Assembly (NCBI GenBank): GCA_905205085.1
Contig: CAJLCG010000129.1
Location: 1 to 5,092 of the forward strand
Source: an uncultured Oscillospiraceae bacterium
GTDB lineage: Bacteria; Bacillota; Clostridia; Oscillospirales; Oscillospiraceae
Length of the DNA: 5,092 nucleotides
Reading direction: 5' to 3'
Below, piece after piece: positions 1 to 5,092 of this stretch. Below the pieces are notes generated by a model. It was not told the origin of the DNA. It searched no databases and saw nothing but the letters and a program-made list of their open reading frames with translations. Position numbers and translations under genes: made by a program. The stretch's first letter is position 1, and every line of letters begins with the position of its first letter.

Positions 1-1014
1 TTTCTTCTCTTTTGCTGTTTTCCGCACCTTGGCCAGGGGATTGGCCCGGGCGGCAGTGCGCAGGTCGTCGTTGTCCACGTGGGTATAGATCTGGGTGGTG
101 TTCAGGTGGTCGTGGCCCAGCACCTCCTGGAGTGTGCGCACGTCCACGCCGTTTTGCAGCATCAGGGTGGCGGCGGTGTGGCGCAGCTTGTGGGAGGAGT
201 ACTTGGTGCTGTCCAGCCCGGCGGCGGACAGGTGCTTTTTTACCAGCTTGTGGACCGCCGCCCGGGTGATCCGTTTCCGGTTTCGCGGAGTAACGAACAG
301 AGCGTTCTGATCCAGCAGGGTCAAGGTGGAGCGCTCGGTCATCCAGTCGTCCAGTGCGGAGCGGCAGGCCTCATTTAAAAAGAGAACACGCTCTTTGTTA
401 CCCTTGCCTAACACCCGCAGCTGATCGCCACGTACGTCGGTGACGTTGAGGCCGATGAGCTCAGAGATTCGCAGGCCGCAGTTGAGAAACAGAGTTAGGA
501 TACAGTAATCCCGTACCTGGTTGGGGCCGTCCACATGGTCCAGCAGTTCCACGCTCTCATCCAGATTCAGGTAACGGGGCAGCGTTTTTTTCAGCCGGGG
601 CGCGTCCAGATCCTGCATGGGGTTTTCGGAGATGAGTTTGGCCTTGCTGGAGAGATATTTATAAAAGGAACGGATGGCGGCGGCTTTGCGGGCTCGGGCG
701 GCAGGCGCCAAGCCGTAGTGGGCGTCAGAGCTGTTGGGATGGACAGCCCGGTCCCGGGACAAGTAATTCATGTAGGCGTACACGTCGCTGAGCGTGACGC
801 CGCGGACCAGATCCAGATCCACGTCGTCAATGGAGATCTCATCAAACGGCGTATCCTTGGACACGCGACCTTTGTCCAGCTTGAGAAATCGGAAAAAGCT
901 GCGCAGGTCCAGGAAGTATTCGTCGACCGTGGCCCGGGAGTGGCCCTGAATGGTCTCGTGGTAAACAAGGAAATCACGTAAAATGGGTGGTGCTTCGGTG
1001 CGATAATCTATCAT
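1..1014 (-). CDS. Xer-type tyrosine recombinase/integrase (partial, 3' end off the left edge)
   Basis: This is a site-specific recombinase of the tyrosine (lambda integrase) family. It cuts and rejoins DNA through a covalent 3'-phosphotyrosine, as XerC/XerD/XerS do when resolving chromosome dimers. The frame is open for 338 codons from ATG at 1014 to the window edge with no stop, so only a short C-terminal tail is missing. The N-terminal SAM-like core-binding domain spans about residues 8-125 and the catalytic domain about 145-325. All catalytic residues are visible: R182 (CGLRISEL), K204 (LGKGNKER), H275 and R278 (HKLRHT), H301 (LGHDH), and the nucleophile Y310 (QIYTHV). At 338 residues or more it exceeds typical XerC/XerD (about 300), partly through extra residues around 85-100, nearer to the XerS layout. 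ATG 1014 is the only ATG/GTG/TTG start before an upstream in-frame stop, but it has no recognisable ribosome site. The absence of phage genes nearby favours a housekeeping Xer over a prophage integrase. The exact subfamily is not resolved. Confidence 0.93.
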   Translation of the reverse strand, partial: MIDYRTEAPPILRDFLVYHETIQGHSRATVDEYFLDLRSFFRFLKLDKGRVSKDTPFDEISIDDVDLDLVRGVTLSDVYAYMNYLSRDRAVHPNSSDAHYGLAPAARARKAAAIRSFYKYLSSKAKLISENPMQDLDAPRLKKTLPRYLNLDESVELLDHVDGPNQVRDYCILTLFLNCGLRISELIGLNVTDVRGDQLRVLGKGNKERVLFLNEACRSALDDWMTERSTLTLLDQNALFVTPRNRKRITRAAVHKLVKKHLSAAGLDSTKYSSHKLRHTAATLMLQNGVDVRTLQEVLGHDHLNTTQIYTHVDNDDLRTAARANPLAKVRKTAKEKK

Positions 1015-1094
1015 AGTGTGGCGGCCGCCGGGATGGCTGGAAACCGGCCGAAATCGGGCAAATCCAGGGCAGAGGCCGTTTTAGCCTCCACTCT

Positions 1095-1122
1095 AGTCAA
1101 CAAAATTTTTATTTTGTTGACT
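1095..1122. repeat. Perfect 28-bp inverted repeat, dif-like layout (candidate Xer site or operator)
   Basis: The left arm AGTCAACAAAA (1095-1105) and the right arm TTTTGTTGACT (1112-1122) are exact reverse complements around a 6-bp centre, TTTTTA. Pairing actually extends one further base on each side of a TTTT core, so the arms can be read as 12 bp. The 11-6-11 arrangement and total of 28 bp equal those of classical dif sites. From memory of the E. coli XerD arm TTATGTTAAAT, the right arm matches at 8 of 11 positions. The repeat lies 81 nt upstream of the recombinase start codon. Genuine dif sites are usually less symmetrical, so a binding site for a dimeric regulator of one or both divergent genes is a real alternative. 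The repeat itself is certain; its function is inferred. Confidence 0.6.
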
Positions 1123-1226
1123 TATAAATTTACCTGAATATGGGCCGAGCGGCCCCTCCTTTCGGATGATCTGTCCTGCCGGATAAAGCGGCGGCGCAGC
1201 GGACATACTTTGGACACCCGTTTTTT

Positions 1227-1231
1227 GGAGG
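1227..1231 (+). promoter_or_regulatory. Ribosome binding site of the small Cys-rich gene
   Basis: GGAGG sits 9 nt before ATG 1241. A GTG at 1235 in the same frame is only 3 nt from this site, which is too close, so the ATG is preferred. The site lies in the loop of a possible weak hairpin formed by GGACAC (1212-1217) and GTGTCC (1235-1240). Confidence 0.75.
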
Positions 1232-1240
1232 TGTGTGTCC

Positions 1241-1546
1241 ATGAGTTTGATCCACTGCACCGACCCCTGCGTCTATCAGCGGGACGGGCTATGTGAATTG
1301 GTCCGGGCCGGCTCCTGGGGCTGGCCCGGATATGGCTGTGTCAACTTTGTGCCGGTGGTCTCGCAGCCCTTACAGCAAGGCCGCCAGAGCCTCCCGGATG
1401 TTGGCCACCCGGATGAGCTCCAGCCCCTCCGGCACTACCAGCTTCCCCTGGGTGCGCTTGGGGATCAAACACTTGGTAAAGCCCAGCCGCCGCACCTCGG
1501 ACAGCCTCTGCCCCAAGGTATTCACGGCACGCAGCTCTCCGGTTAG
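1241..1546 (+). CDS. Small four-cysteine protein of unknown function, 3' part antisense to radA
   Basis: This is a 101-codon frame and the only plus-strand gene I can support. The N-terminal core holds C6, C10, C18 and C33 in the order C-x3-C-x7-C-x14-C, with CVYQRDGLC around residues 10-18 and CVNF at 33-36. That pattern recalls short Cys-rich proteins of Clostridia (about 40-60 residues, Cx3CxYQxDGxC then a final C-x2 aromatic). I recall some being labelled hydroxymyristoyl-ACP dehydratase in databases, which their size makes implausible. Four such cysteines could bind a metal; that is inference. A clear GGAGG and the cysteine pattern support translation. After about residue 38 the frame has no resemblance to the core and, from 1370 on, lies antisense to the end of radA. 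The native protein may therefore be about 40-45 residues with a lost stop, or the tail may be real but unconstrained. It is divergent from the recombinase and convergent with radA. Confidence 0.6.
   Translation: MSLIHCTDPCVYQRDGLCELVRAGSWGWPGYGCVNFVPVVSQPLQQGRQSLPDVGHPDELQPLRHYQLPLGALGDQTLGKAQPPHLGQPLPQGIHGTQLSG
1303..1329 (+). other. Strong GC-rich stem-loop inside the small gene
   Basis: Arms at 1303-1314 and 1318-1329 pair over 12 bp around a 3-nt CTG loop. The outer 7 bp (CCGGGCC with GGCCCGG) are perfect, and two inner pairs are G-U wobbles in the plus-strand RNA. In the minus-strand RNA these two pairs become mismatches, so the structure is better in the transcript of the small gene than in radA read-through. 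No T-run follows on either side, so it is not a standard intrinsic terminator. It covers codons of about residues 21-30 and may be a by-product of GC-rich coding. Confidence 0.45.
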
Positions 1547-2740
1547 TCCCACCTCACCGATGGCGGCCAGGTCGCTGGGCACCGGCTTGTCCCGAAAACT
1601 GGACGCCATGGCCATCATGGCAGCCAGGTCTGCGGCGGGCTCGTCCAACGACAGGCCGCCAATAACGTTCAAATAGGCGTCACAGTTCCCCAGCAGCAGG
1701 CCGCCACGCTTTTCCAGCACCGCCAGCAACAGCATGGCCCGGTTATACTCAAATCCGTTGCTCACTCGCCGGGGGTTGCCCAGACTGCTGGGCACCACCA
1801 GGGCCTGCACCTCGGCCAGCACCGGCCGCACACCCTCCATCACGCAGGTGACGCAGGAACCGGGCACGCCCTCCGGCCGTCCGGCCAGCAGGGTTTCCGA
1901 GGGGTTGGGCACCTCGCTGAGCCCGCCGTCCTCCATCTCAAACACGCCAATTTCATTGGTGGCGCCAAAGCGGTTTTTGGCGGCCCGGAGGATTCGATAG
2001 GACATGTGCCGCTCGCCCTCGAAGTACAGGACGCAGTCCACCATGTGCTCCAGCACCTTGGGCCCGGCGATAGAGCCCTCCTTGTTCACGTGGCCGATGA
2101 CAAAAATGGTGAGCCCCTCCCCTTTTGCCAGCTGCATCAGGGCCATGGTGCACTCCTTCACCTGGCTCACGCTGCCCGGCGAGGCGGACAGGTCCCCGTG
2201 GTAGAGGGTCTGGATGGAGTCTACGATGAGGATATCAGGCTTGAGCTCATGGACCGCGTCCACCAGGTTGTCTAGGCTGGTCTCGGACAGGAGGTACAGC
2301 CCCTCCCCGCCTACCTTCAGCCGCTCGGCCCGCAGCTTGATCTGCCGTTCGGACTCCTCGCCGGAGACATACAGCACGTTGGCAAACCGGCACAGGGAGC
2401 CGCAGATCTGGAGCATCAACGTGGACTTGCCGATGCCCGGCGCGCCGCCCACCAGCACCAGAGAGCCCTTCACGGCTCCCCCGCCCAGCACCCGGTCCAG
2501 CTCTCCCATTCCGGTGGGAAAGCGCAGCTCGTCGGTGGTCTCCACTTGGGCAATAGGCTTGGGGCGGTTCACCGCCACTCCCAGGCCACTGCCCACGGTG
2601 CGTACCGGCCCCTTTTTGGCGGCCTTCTCCGCCGGGCGCTCCACGATAGTATTCCAGGCCCCGCATGCCGGGCACTTGCCCTGCCATTTGGGGGTCTCAT
2701 TTCCGCATTCCGTACAATAATAAAGGATCTTCTCTTTCAT
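1370..2740 (-). CDS. radA: DNA repair protein RadA (Sms)
   Basis: RadA is a RecA-like ATPase that works with RecA in homologous recombination, driving branch migration and processing recombination intermediates in the cytoplasm. The 456-residue product has the full family order. A C4 zinc finger has C9, C12, C23 and C26. The RecA-like core has Walker A GGAPGIGKST (98-107, K105), Walker B ILIVDSIQT (170-178) and the RadA hallmark KNRFG (255-259). A Lon-like C-terminal domain (about 285-456) contains EPAADLA (367-373) and GEVGLTGELR (395-404). Length is typical for the family. The frame stays open upstream to an ATG at 2783-2785, but that start would lie before the predicted transcription start. 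The ATG at 2740 has GGGAGG (2751-2746) 5 nt upstream and starts the zinc finger at the usual place. The gene is separated from the upstream DUF362 gene by a terminator and has its own promoter. Its last 177 nt overlap the convergent small gene. I see no intrinsic terminator after its stop. Confidence 0.97.
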   Translation of the reverse strand: MKEKILYYCTECGNETPKWQGKCPACGAWNTIVERPAEKAAKKGPVRTVGSGLGVAVNRPKPIAQVETTDELRFPTGMGELDRVLGGGAVKGSLVLVGGAPGIGKSTLMLQICGSLCRFANVLYVSGEESERQIKLRAERLKVGGEGLYLLSETSLDNLVDAVHELKPDILIVDSIQTLYHGDLSASPGSVSQVKECTMALMQLAKGEGLTIFVIGHVNKEGSIAGPKVLEHMVDCVLYFEGERHMSYRILRAAKNRFGATNEIGVFEMEDGGLSEVPNPSETLLAGRPEGVPGSCVTCVMEGVRPVLAEVQALVVPSSLGNPRRVSNGFEYNRAMLLLAVLEKRGGLLLGNCDAYLNVIGGLSLDEPAADLAAMMAMASSFRDKPVPSDLAAIGEVGLTGELRAVNTLGQRLSEVRRLGFTKCLIPKRTQGKLVVPEGLELIRVANIREALAALL

Positions 2741-2745
2741 GATAG

Positions 2746-2751
2746 CCTCCC
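2746..2751 (-). promoter_or_regulatory. radA ribosome binding site
   Basis: GGGAGG on the minus strand ends 5 nt before ATG 2740. It decides the start against the longer in-frame ATG at 2783-2785, which falls inside the promoter. Confidence 0.85.
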
Positions 2752-2762
2752 TTTGCCCTCTG

Positions 2763-2791
2763 ATTGTACCAGACTTTCGAGGCAAAGTAAA
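2763..2791 (-). promoter_or_regulatory. Sigma-A-type promoter of radA
   Basis: On the minus strand, -35 TTTACT (2791-2786, 4 of 6 consensus) and -10 TACAAT (2768-2763, 5 of 6) are separated by exactly 17 bp. Transcription would start near 2756, giving a leader of about 16 nt that contains the ribosome site. The -35 box lies within the T-rich tail of the upstream terminator. I see no LexA-like operator. Confidence 0.75.
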
Positions 2792-2826
2792 CAGAAAACG
2801 CCCCGCCCGGCAGTGCCGGACGGGGC
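2788..2826 (-). terminator. Intrinsic terminator after the DUF362 gene
   Basis: Minus-strand RNA folds into a 12-bp GC-rich stem (arms 2826-2815 and 2811-2800) with a 3-nt ACU loop, followed by an interrupted T-run (G, TTTT, CTG, TTT). The one non-Watson-Crick position is a U-G wobble on the minus strand but a mismatch on the plus strand, which confirms the direction. The stem begins 13 nt after the DUF362 stop codon and ends the EamA-DUF362 transcription unit before radA. Confidence 0.88.
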
Positions 2827-2839
2827 AAGTCTTTAAGCT

Positions 2840-3970
2840 TTACATCTCAATCAGCTCATATTCGCGGGAGCCAAGGCCGATCTTGGCTGCGTGCTCCAGG
2901 CAGCTCTTCCACTCCGACTCGGGGGTGGAGTTGGTGAAGTGGTCGTGGTGGTCGTGGAAGTTGGGGTCGGCCAGATGCTTGGCCAGCTGGCTGCCGGGCA
3001 TAGGCTGAGCCGCCAGGCAGGCGTCCACACAGGCCTGATCCAGGGCCAGGGGGTCAAAAGAGGCGAACATGCCGATGTTGGGCAGGATGGGGATGTCGTT
3101 CTCCCCGTGGCAGTCGCAGTTGGGAGACACATCCACCACCAGAGAGATATGGAAGTTGGGACGGCCGTCCAGCACCGCCTTGGTGTACTCGGCCATGCGG
3201 CAGTTCAGGGTGGAGTTGGCGTTGTCGTTAACAAAGTAGATGGCGTCGAAGTTACAAGCGCCCAGGCAGCGGCCGCAGCCCACGCAGTTGTTCTGGTCCA
3301 CGGTCATCTTCCGGGCTTCCTTGTCAAAGACCAGGCCGCCGTTGGCGCACTCCTTCTGGCAACGGGTGCAGCCCCGGCACAGCTCGGGGTTGATCTGGGG
3401 CTTGCCGCTGGCGTGCTGCTCGGTCTTACCGGCCCGGGAACCGCAGCCCATGCCGATGTTCTTGATAGTACCGCCAAAGCCGGTCATCTCGTGGCCCTTG
3501 AAGTGGGTCAGAGAAATGAACACGTCGGCGTCCATCACCGCCCGGCCGATCTTGGCCTTCTCCACATACTCGCCGCCCACCACGGGCACCTCCACGTCGT
3601 CGGTGCCCTTCAGGCCGTCGCCGATGAGGATGGGGCAGCCCACAGTCAGAGGCGTAAAGCCGTTCTGCCAGGCACACTCCAGGTGCTCCAGGGCGTTCTT
3701 CCGGCTGCCGGGGTACATGGTGTTGCAGTCAGTGAGGAAGGGCTTTCCGCCCAGCTCCTTCACTACGTCCACCACCGCCCGGGCATAGTTGGGCCGCAGG
3801 TAGCTGATGTTACCCAGCTCGCCAAAGTGCATCTTGATGGCCACAAACTTGCCCTCCAGGTCCAGATCGGCAATGCCAGCCCGCTTGATCAGCTTTTTCA
3901 GCTTAGTGGGCAGGCCGTCGCCGAAGGCCTCGGTATGAAAATCAGTAAAATAAACTTTAGATACGGACAT
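2840..3970 (-). CDS. DUF362 family protein with two 4Fe-4S cluster motifs
   Basis: This 376-residue protein carries a DUF362 domain with a ferredoxin-like insert and is probably a cytoplasmic iron-sulfur protein; its reaction and partners are unknown. The DUF362 part is marked by the segment around 156-176 (HFKGHEMTGFGG, then IKNIGMGC). The two cluster motifs are C198-x2-C201-x2-C204-x3-C208 and C229-x2-C232-x2-C235-x3-C239, each sufficient for one 4Fe-4S cluster. Further conserved-looking residues are C285, C287 and H288 (PNCDCHG). A His/Asp-rich patch (residues 339-344, HDHHDH) near the C-terminus could bind metal, though this is inference. No signal peptide or membrane segment is visible. 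ATG 3970 is preferred because GAGGGG (3983-3978) lies 7 nt upstream; an in-frame GTG at 3985 would bring that site inside the gene. It follows the EamA gene by 32 nt without a terminator, so cotranscription is likely. Database names such as '4Fe-4S binding protein' or 'DUF362 domain-containing protein' would fit. Confidence 0.93.
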   Translation of the reverse strand: MSVSKVYFTDFHTEAFGDGLPTKLKKLIKRAGIADLDLEGKFVAIKMHFGELGNISYLRPNYARAVVDVVKELGGKPFLTDCNTMYPGSRKNALEHLECAWQNGFTPLTVGCPILIGDGLKGTDDVEVPVVGGEYVEKAKIGRAVMDADVFISLTHFKGHEMTGFGGTIKNIGMGCGSRAGKTEQHASGKPQINPELCRGCTRCQKECANGGLVFDKEARKMTVDQNNCVGCGRCLGACNFDAIYFVNDNANSTLNCRMAEYTKAVLDGRPNFHISLVVDVSPNCDCHGENDIPILPNIGMFASFDPLALDQACVDACLAAQPMPGSQLAKHLADPNFHDHHDHFTNSTPESEWKSCLEHAAKIGLGSREYELIEM

Positions 3971-3977
3971 GATTTTT

Positions 3978-3983
3978 CCCCTC
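3978..3983 (-). promoter_or_regulatory. Ribosome binding site of the DUF362 gene
   Basis: GAGGGG on the minus strand lies 7 nt before ATG 3970. It favours that start over the GTG five codons upstream at 3985. Confidence 0.75.
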
Positions 3984-4002
3984 ACTCATTATGTAAAATA
4001 TC

Positions 4003-4956
4003 TTACTTAGGCAAAGAAACTCGCTTGGCTTCCAGAATACCCGGGATGATAGCACACAGGGAACCGGCCACGATAAGCACGATACCCAGCAGCATGTTGG
4101 GTGCGATGATCTCTCCGTGGACCATCCAGGCCAGCACCGGCGCCAGGGCCGGCTTAAAGAAGTAGACCAGGGAGACCACGCTGGCGGGCTGGTACTCCAT
4201 GGCAAGGAAATAGCAGCAAAAGCCGATGCCCGCCACGCCCACAGAGACAAACAGCACATAGGGCAGATTTTGCAGGGTGTACCCGGCAAAGATGGGGATG
4301 TTGGCAAACTCCGCCAGACCTGCCCCGGTGAGCATCTGGGCCAGGGCGGGAATGTGGGACAGAAGGATGAGAACCAGCAGAATGAGACTGCCGAAGAAGA
4401 AGCTAAAGCAGGTGACCACTGCCCCGCCGTACTGGGCGCACTTACGCTTGCCCATGACTCCGTAGAAGGAAAACAGGATGGTGGACAGCAGAGCCAGCCC
4501 CGTTCCCAGCAGGTTCACCGAGGTCTGGAAGGGGTTGATGATGGCGATGGTGCCCGCCACCTCCAGTACCAGGGCGGCAATATGCCGGGGCAAAATGGGC
4601 TCTTTCAGTAAAAAGAAGGCCAAAAAAGTGACAAATACCGGGTTGCAGCTAAACAGCACCGCCGCCACCGACGAGCCGGCGTAGTTTACCGACACGTGGA
4701 GGATTGGCATGCTCAGGGCGATGCCAAGAAGGCCCAGCAGGGCAAAGTAGGCAATGCTCTTGCCGTCCAGCCGCTCTCCCCTCTTTTTCAGGGTGTGCAG
4801 GGCTAGGGGCAGCAGGATGAGAAAGCCCACCGAAAACCGGCACAGGGTCAGCTGCATGGAATTGAGCTGGCCAGAGATAAATTTCAGTACCACCTCATAG
4901 GAGGTGAACATGATGATGGTGACAACGATATAAAAGTAACCCTTTTTTGCCCCCAT
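4003..4956 (-). CDS. EamA family (DMT superfamily) transporter
   Basis: This is a 317-residue integral membrane permease of the drug/metabolite transporter superfamily. Members export or import amino acids, nucleotides, sugars or other metabolites; the substrate cannot be read from sequence. Ten hydrophobic helices are apparent at about 8-26, 37-55, 68-88, 97-117, 125-141, 150-168, 180-200, 231-252, 258-279 and 287-306. They form two EamA repeats (about 7-140 and 151-306). Family hallmarks include the KEP after helix 4 (118-120) and the matching HGEII after helix 9 in the second repeat (280-284). The loop between helices 7 and 8 (about 201-230) is longer than the others. ATG 4956 has an AAGGGG-type ribosome site 5 nt upstream, weaker than those of the neighbours. 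The gene has its own promoter after ligA and probably heads an operon with the DUF362 gene. Length is normal for the family and nothing looks broken. Confidence 0.94.
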   Translation of the reverse strand: MGAKKGYFYIVVTIIMFTSYEVVLKFISGQLNSMQLTLCRFSVGFLILLPLALHTLKKRGERLDGKSIAYFALLGLLGIALSMPILHVSVNYAGSSVAAVLFSCNPVFVTFLAFFLLKEPILPRHIAALVLEVAGTIAIINPFQTSVNLLGTGLALLSTILFSFYGVMGKRKCAQYGGAVVTCFSFFFGSLILLVLILLSHIPALAQMLTGAGLAEFANIPIFAGYTLQNLPYVLFVSVGVAGIGFCCYFLAMEYQPASVVSLVYFFKPALAPVLAWMVHGEIIAPNMLLGIVLIVAGSLCAIIPGILEAKRVSLPK

Positions 4957-4989
4957 GGCGGCCCCTTCTTCCTATCTTTTATATGGTTC

Positions 4990-5018
4990 AGTATAGCACA
5001 TTTTACCAGGAGAAACAA
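4990..5018 (-). promoter_or_regulatory. Promoter of the EamA-DUF362 unit (extended -10)
   Basis: On the minus strand, -10 TATACT (4995-4990, 5 of 6) is preceded by TG one base before it, the extended -10 form. -35 TTGTTT (5018-5013, 3 of 6) lies 17 bp upstream. The weak -35 with an extended -10 is a common Gram-positive arrangement. Transcription would start near 4983, leaving a leader of about 27 nt. Confidence 0.7.
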
Positions 5019-5020
5019 GG

Positions 5021-5092
5021 TCACTCCATGAGGGCCAGAAATTCCTCCTGGGTCAGCACGGGCACGCCCAGCTCCTGGGCCTTCCGGAGCTT
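5021..5092 (-). CDS. ligA: NAD-dependent DNA ligase LigA, C-terminal end (partial)
   Basis: Only the last 23 codons and a TGA stop (5023-5021) are present; the 5' part lies beyond the right edge. The peptide reads KLRKAQELGVPVL followed by TQEEFLALME. This is the typical last helix-strand-helix of the C-terminal BRCT domain of bacterial LigA, where 'KA-ELG-P-L-EEEFL' ends the protein. LigA seals nicks in replication and repair using NAD+. Other BRCT-ending proteins (some exonucleases or replication factor C-like proteins) share this motif, so the call rests on a short segment. Termination at this position with no further domain favours LigA. No clear terminator hairpin is seen between this stop and the EamA gene 64 nt on, so some read-through is possible. 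Confidence 0.75.
   Translation of the reverse strand, partial: KLRKAQELGVPVLTQEEFLALME

Larger units (their letters stand above)
1015..1240. other. Divergent intergenic region with an AT-rich island
   Basis: This 226-nt spacer separates the leftward recombinase gene from the rightward small gene. Its central part (about 1095-1140) is roughly 80% A+T, in sharp contrast to the GC-rich surroundings, and holds the 28-bp inverted repeat described separately. A GC-rich 6-bp inverted repeat with a 2-nt centre lies at 1142-1155 (GGGCCG, AG, CGGCCC). I looked for sigma-A promoters in both directions and found no convincing -35/-10 pair. The best fragments are TTGACT at 1117-1122 on the plus strand and TATAAG at 1126-1121 on the minus strand, and neither has a properly spaced partner. 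No RNA gene is recognisable. Confidence 0.7.

Noticed and set aside
535..981. A 148-codon plus-strand open frame across the recombinase gene
   Set aside because: It is antisense to a gene with a complete set of catalytic residues, with no ribosome site or recognisable domain.
1117..1141. TTGACT with GAATAT as a plus-strand promoter for the small gene
   Set aside because: The spacer is only 13 bp, too short for a sigma-A promoter. The TTGACT is explained by the palindrome arm.
1142..1155. GC-rich inverted repeat as a terminator
   Set aside because: The 6-bp arms with a 2-nt centre are not followed by a T-run in either direction, and no gene ends just before it.
1153..1163. A near-perfect AAAGGAGG-like site on the minus strand in the intergenic region
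   Set aside because: No ATG, GTG or TTG follows at a usable distance, and the reading frames there close quickly, so no gene is supported.
1340..1345. GTCAAC in the small gene as a second copy of the palindrome arm
   Set aside because: Only 6 bases match, with no partner arm nearby; it is consistent with chance.
2741..2785. N-terminal extension of RadA by 15 residues
   Set aside because: The upstream ATG lies inside the predicted promoter, before the transcription start. The inner ATG has a strong ribosome site and gives the usual RadA N-terminus.
2891..4165. A 424-codon open frame on the plus strand
   Set aside because: It lies antisense to the well-supported DUF362 gene and the end of the EamA gene. 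Its translation shows no domain and is rich in G, V, H, Q and A, as expected from the reverse strand of GC-biased coding sequence.

Overview
The window looks like chromosomal core DNA from a GC-rich, anaerobic Gram-positive bacterium. My best guess is a gut Clostridia member of the Oscillospiraceae type (Flavonifractor- or Intestinimonas-like). The reasons are strong GGAGG-type ribosome sites, two sigma-A-type promoters with 17-bp spacers, a ferredoxin-like DUF362 protein, and a short Cys-rich protein of a kind I associate with Clostridia. The taxonomic guess is inference only. No insertion sequence, phage module, CRISPR array, tRNA or rRNA was found.

Layout from right to left, which is the direction of transcription for all genes but one. 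The last 23 codons of a gene ending in a BRCT-type tail, almost certainly ligA (NAD-dependent DNA ligase), enter at the right edge (5021-5092). After a 64-nt gap holding an extended -10 promoter comes a 10-helix EamA/DMT permease (4003-4956). It is followed 32 nt later by a DUF362 protein with two 4Fe-4S motifs (2840-3970), and the two probably form an operon that ends at a strong intrinsic terminator (2788-2826). radA (1370-2740) then starts from its own promoter, whose -35 box lies inside the terminator's T-rich tail. Beyond radA is a small plus-strand gene for a four-cysteine protein (1241-1546) that converges on radA and overlaps its 3' end. A 226-nt divergent intergenic region (1015-1240) follows, and then a Xer-type tyrosine recombinase (1014 to beyond the left edge) with all six catalytic residues visible.

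Three of the genes (ligA, radA, recombinase) act in DNA repair, recombination or chromosome maintenance. The permease and DUF362 protein look like an unrelated insert in that neighbourhood.

The most interesting signal is a perfect 28-bp inverted repeat (1095-1122) in an AT-rich island just upstream of the recombinase gene. Its 11-6-11 architecture, its size and its partial match to the XerD arm of dif suggest a recombination site for the adjacent enzyme, as with xerS and difSL in streptococci. An ordinary operator is the main alternative. The second point of interest is the Cys-rich small protein, whose reading frame runs well past its conserved-looking core into antisense radA sequence.
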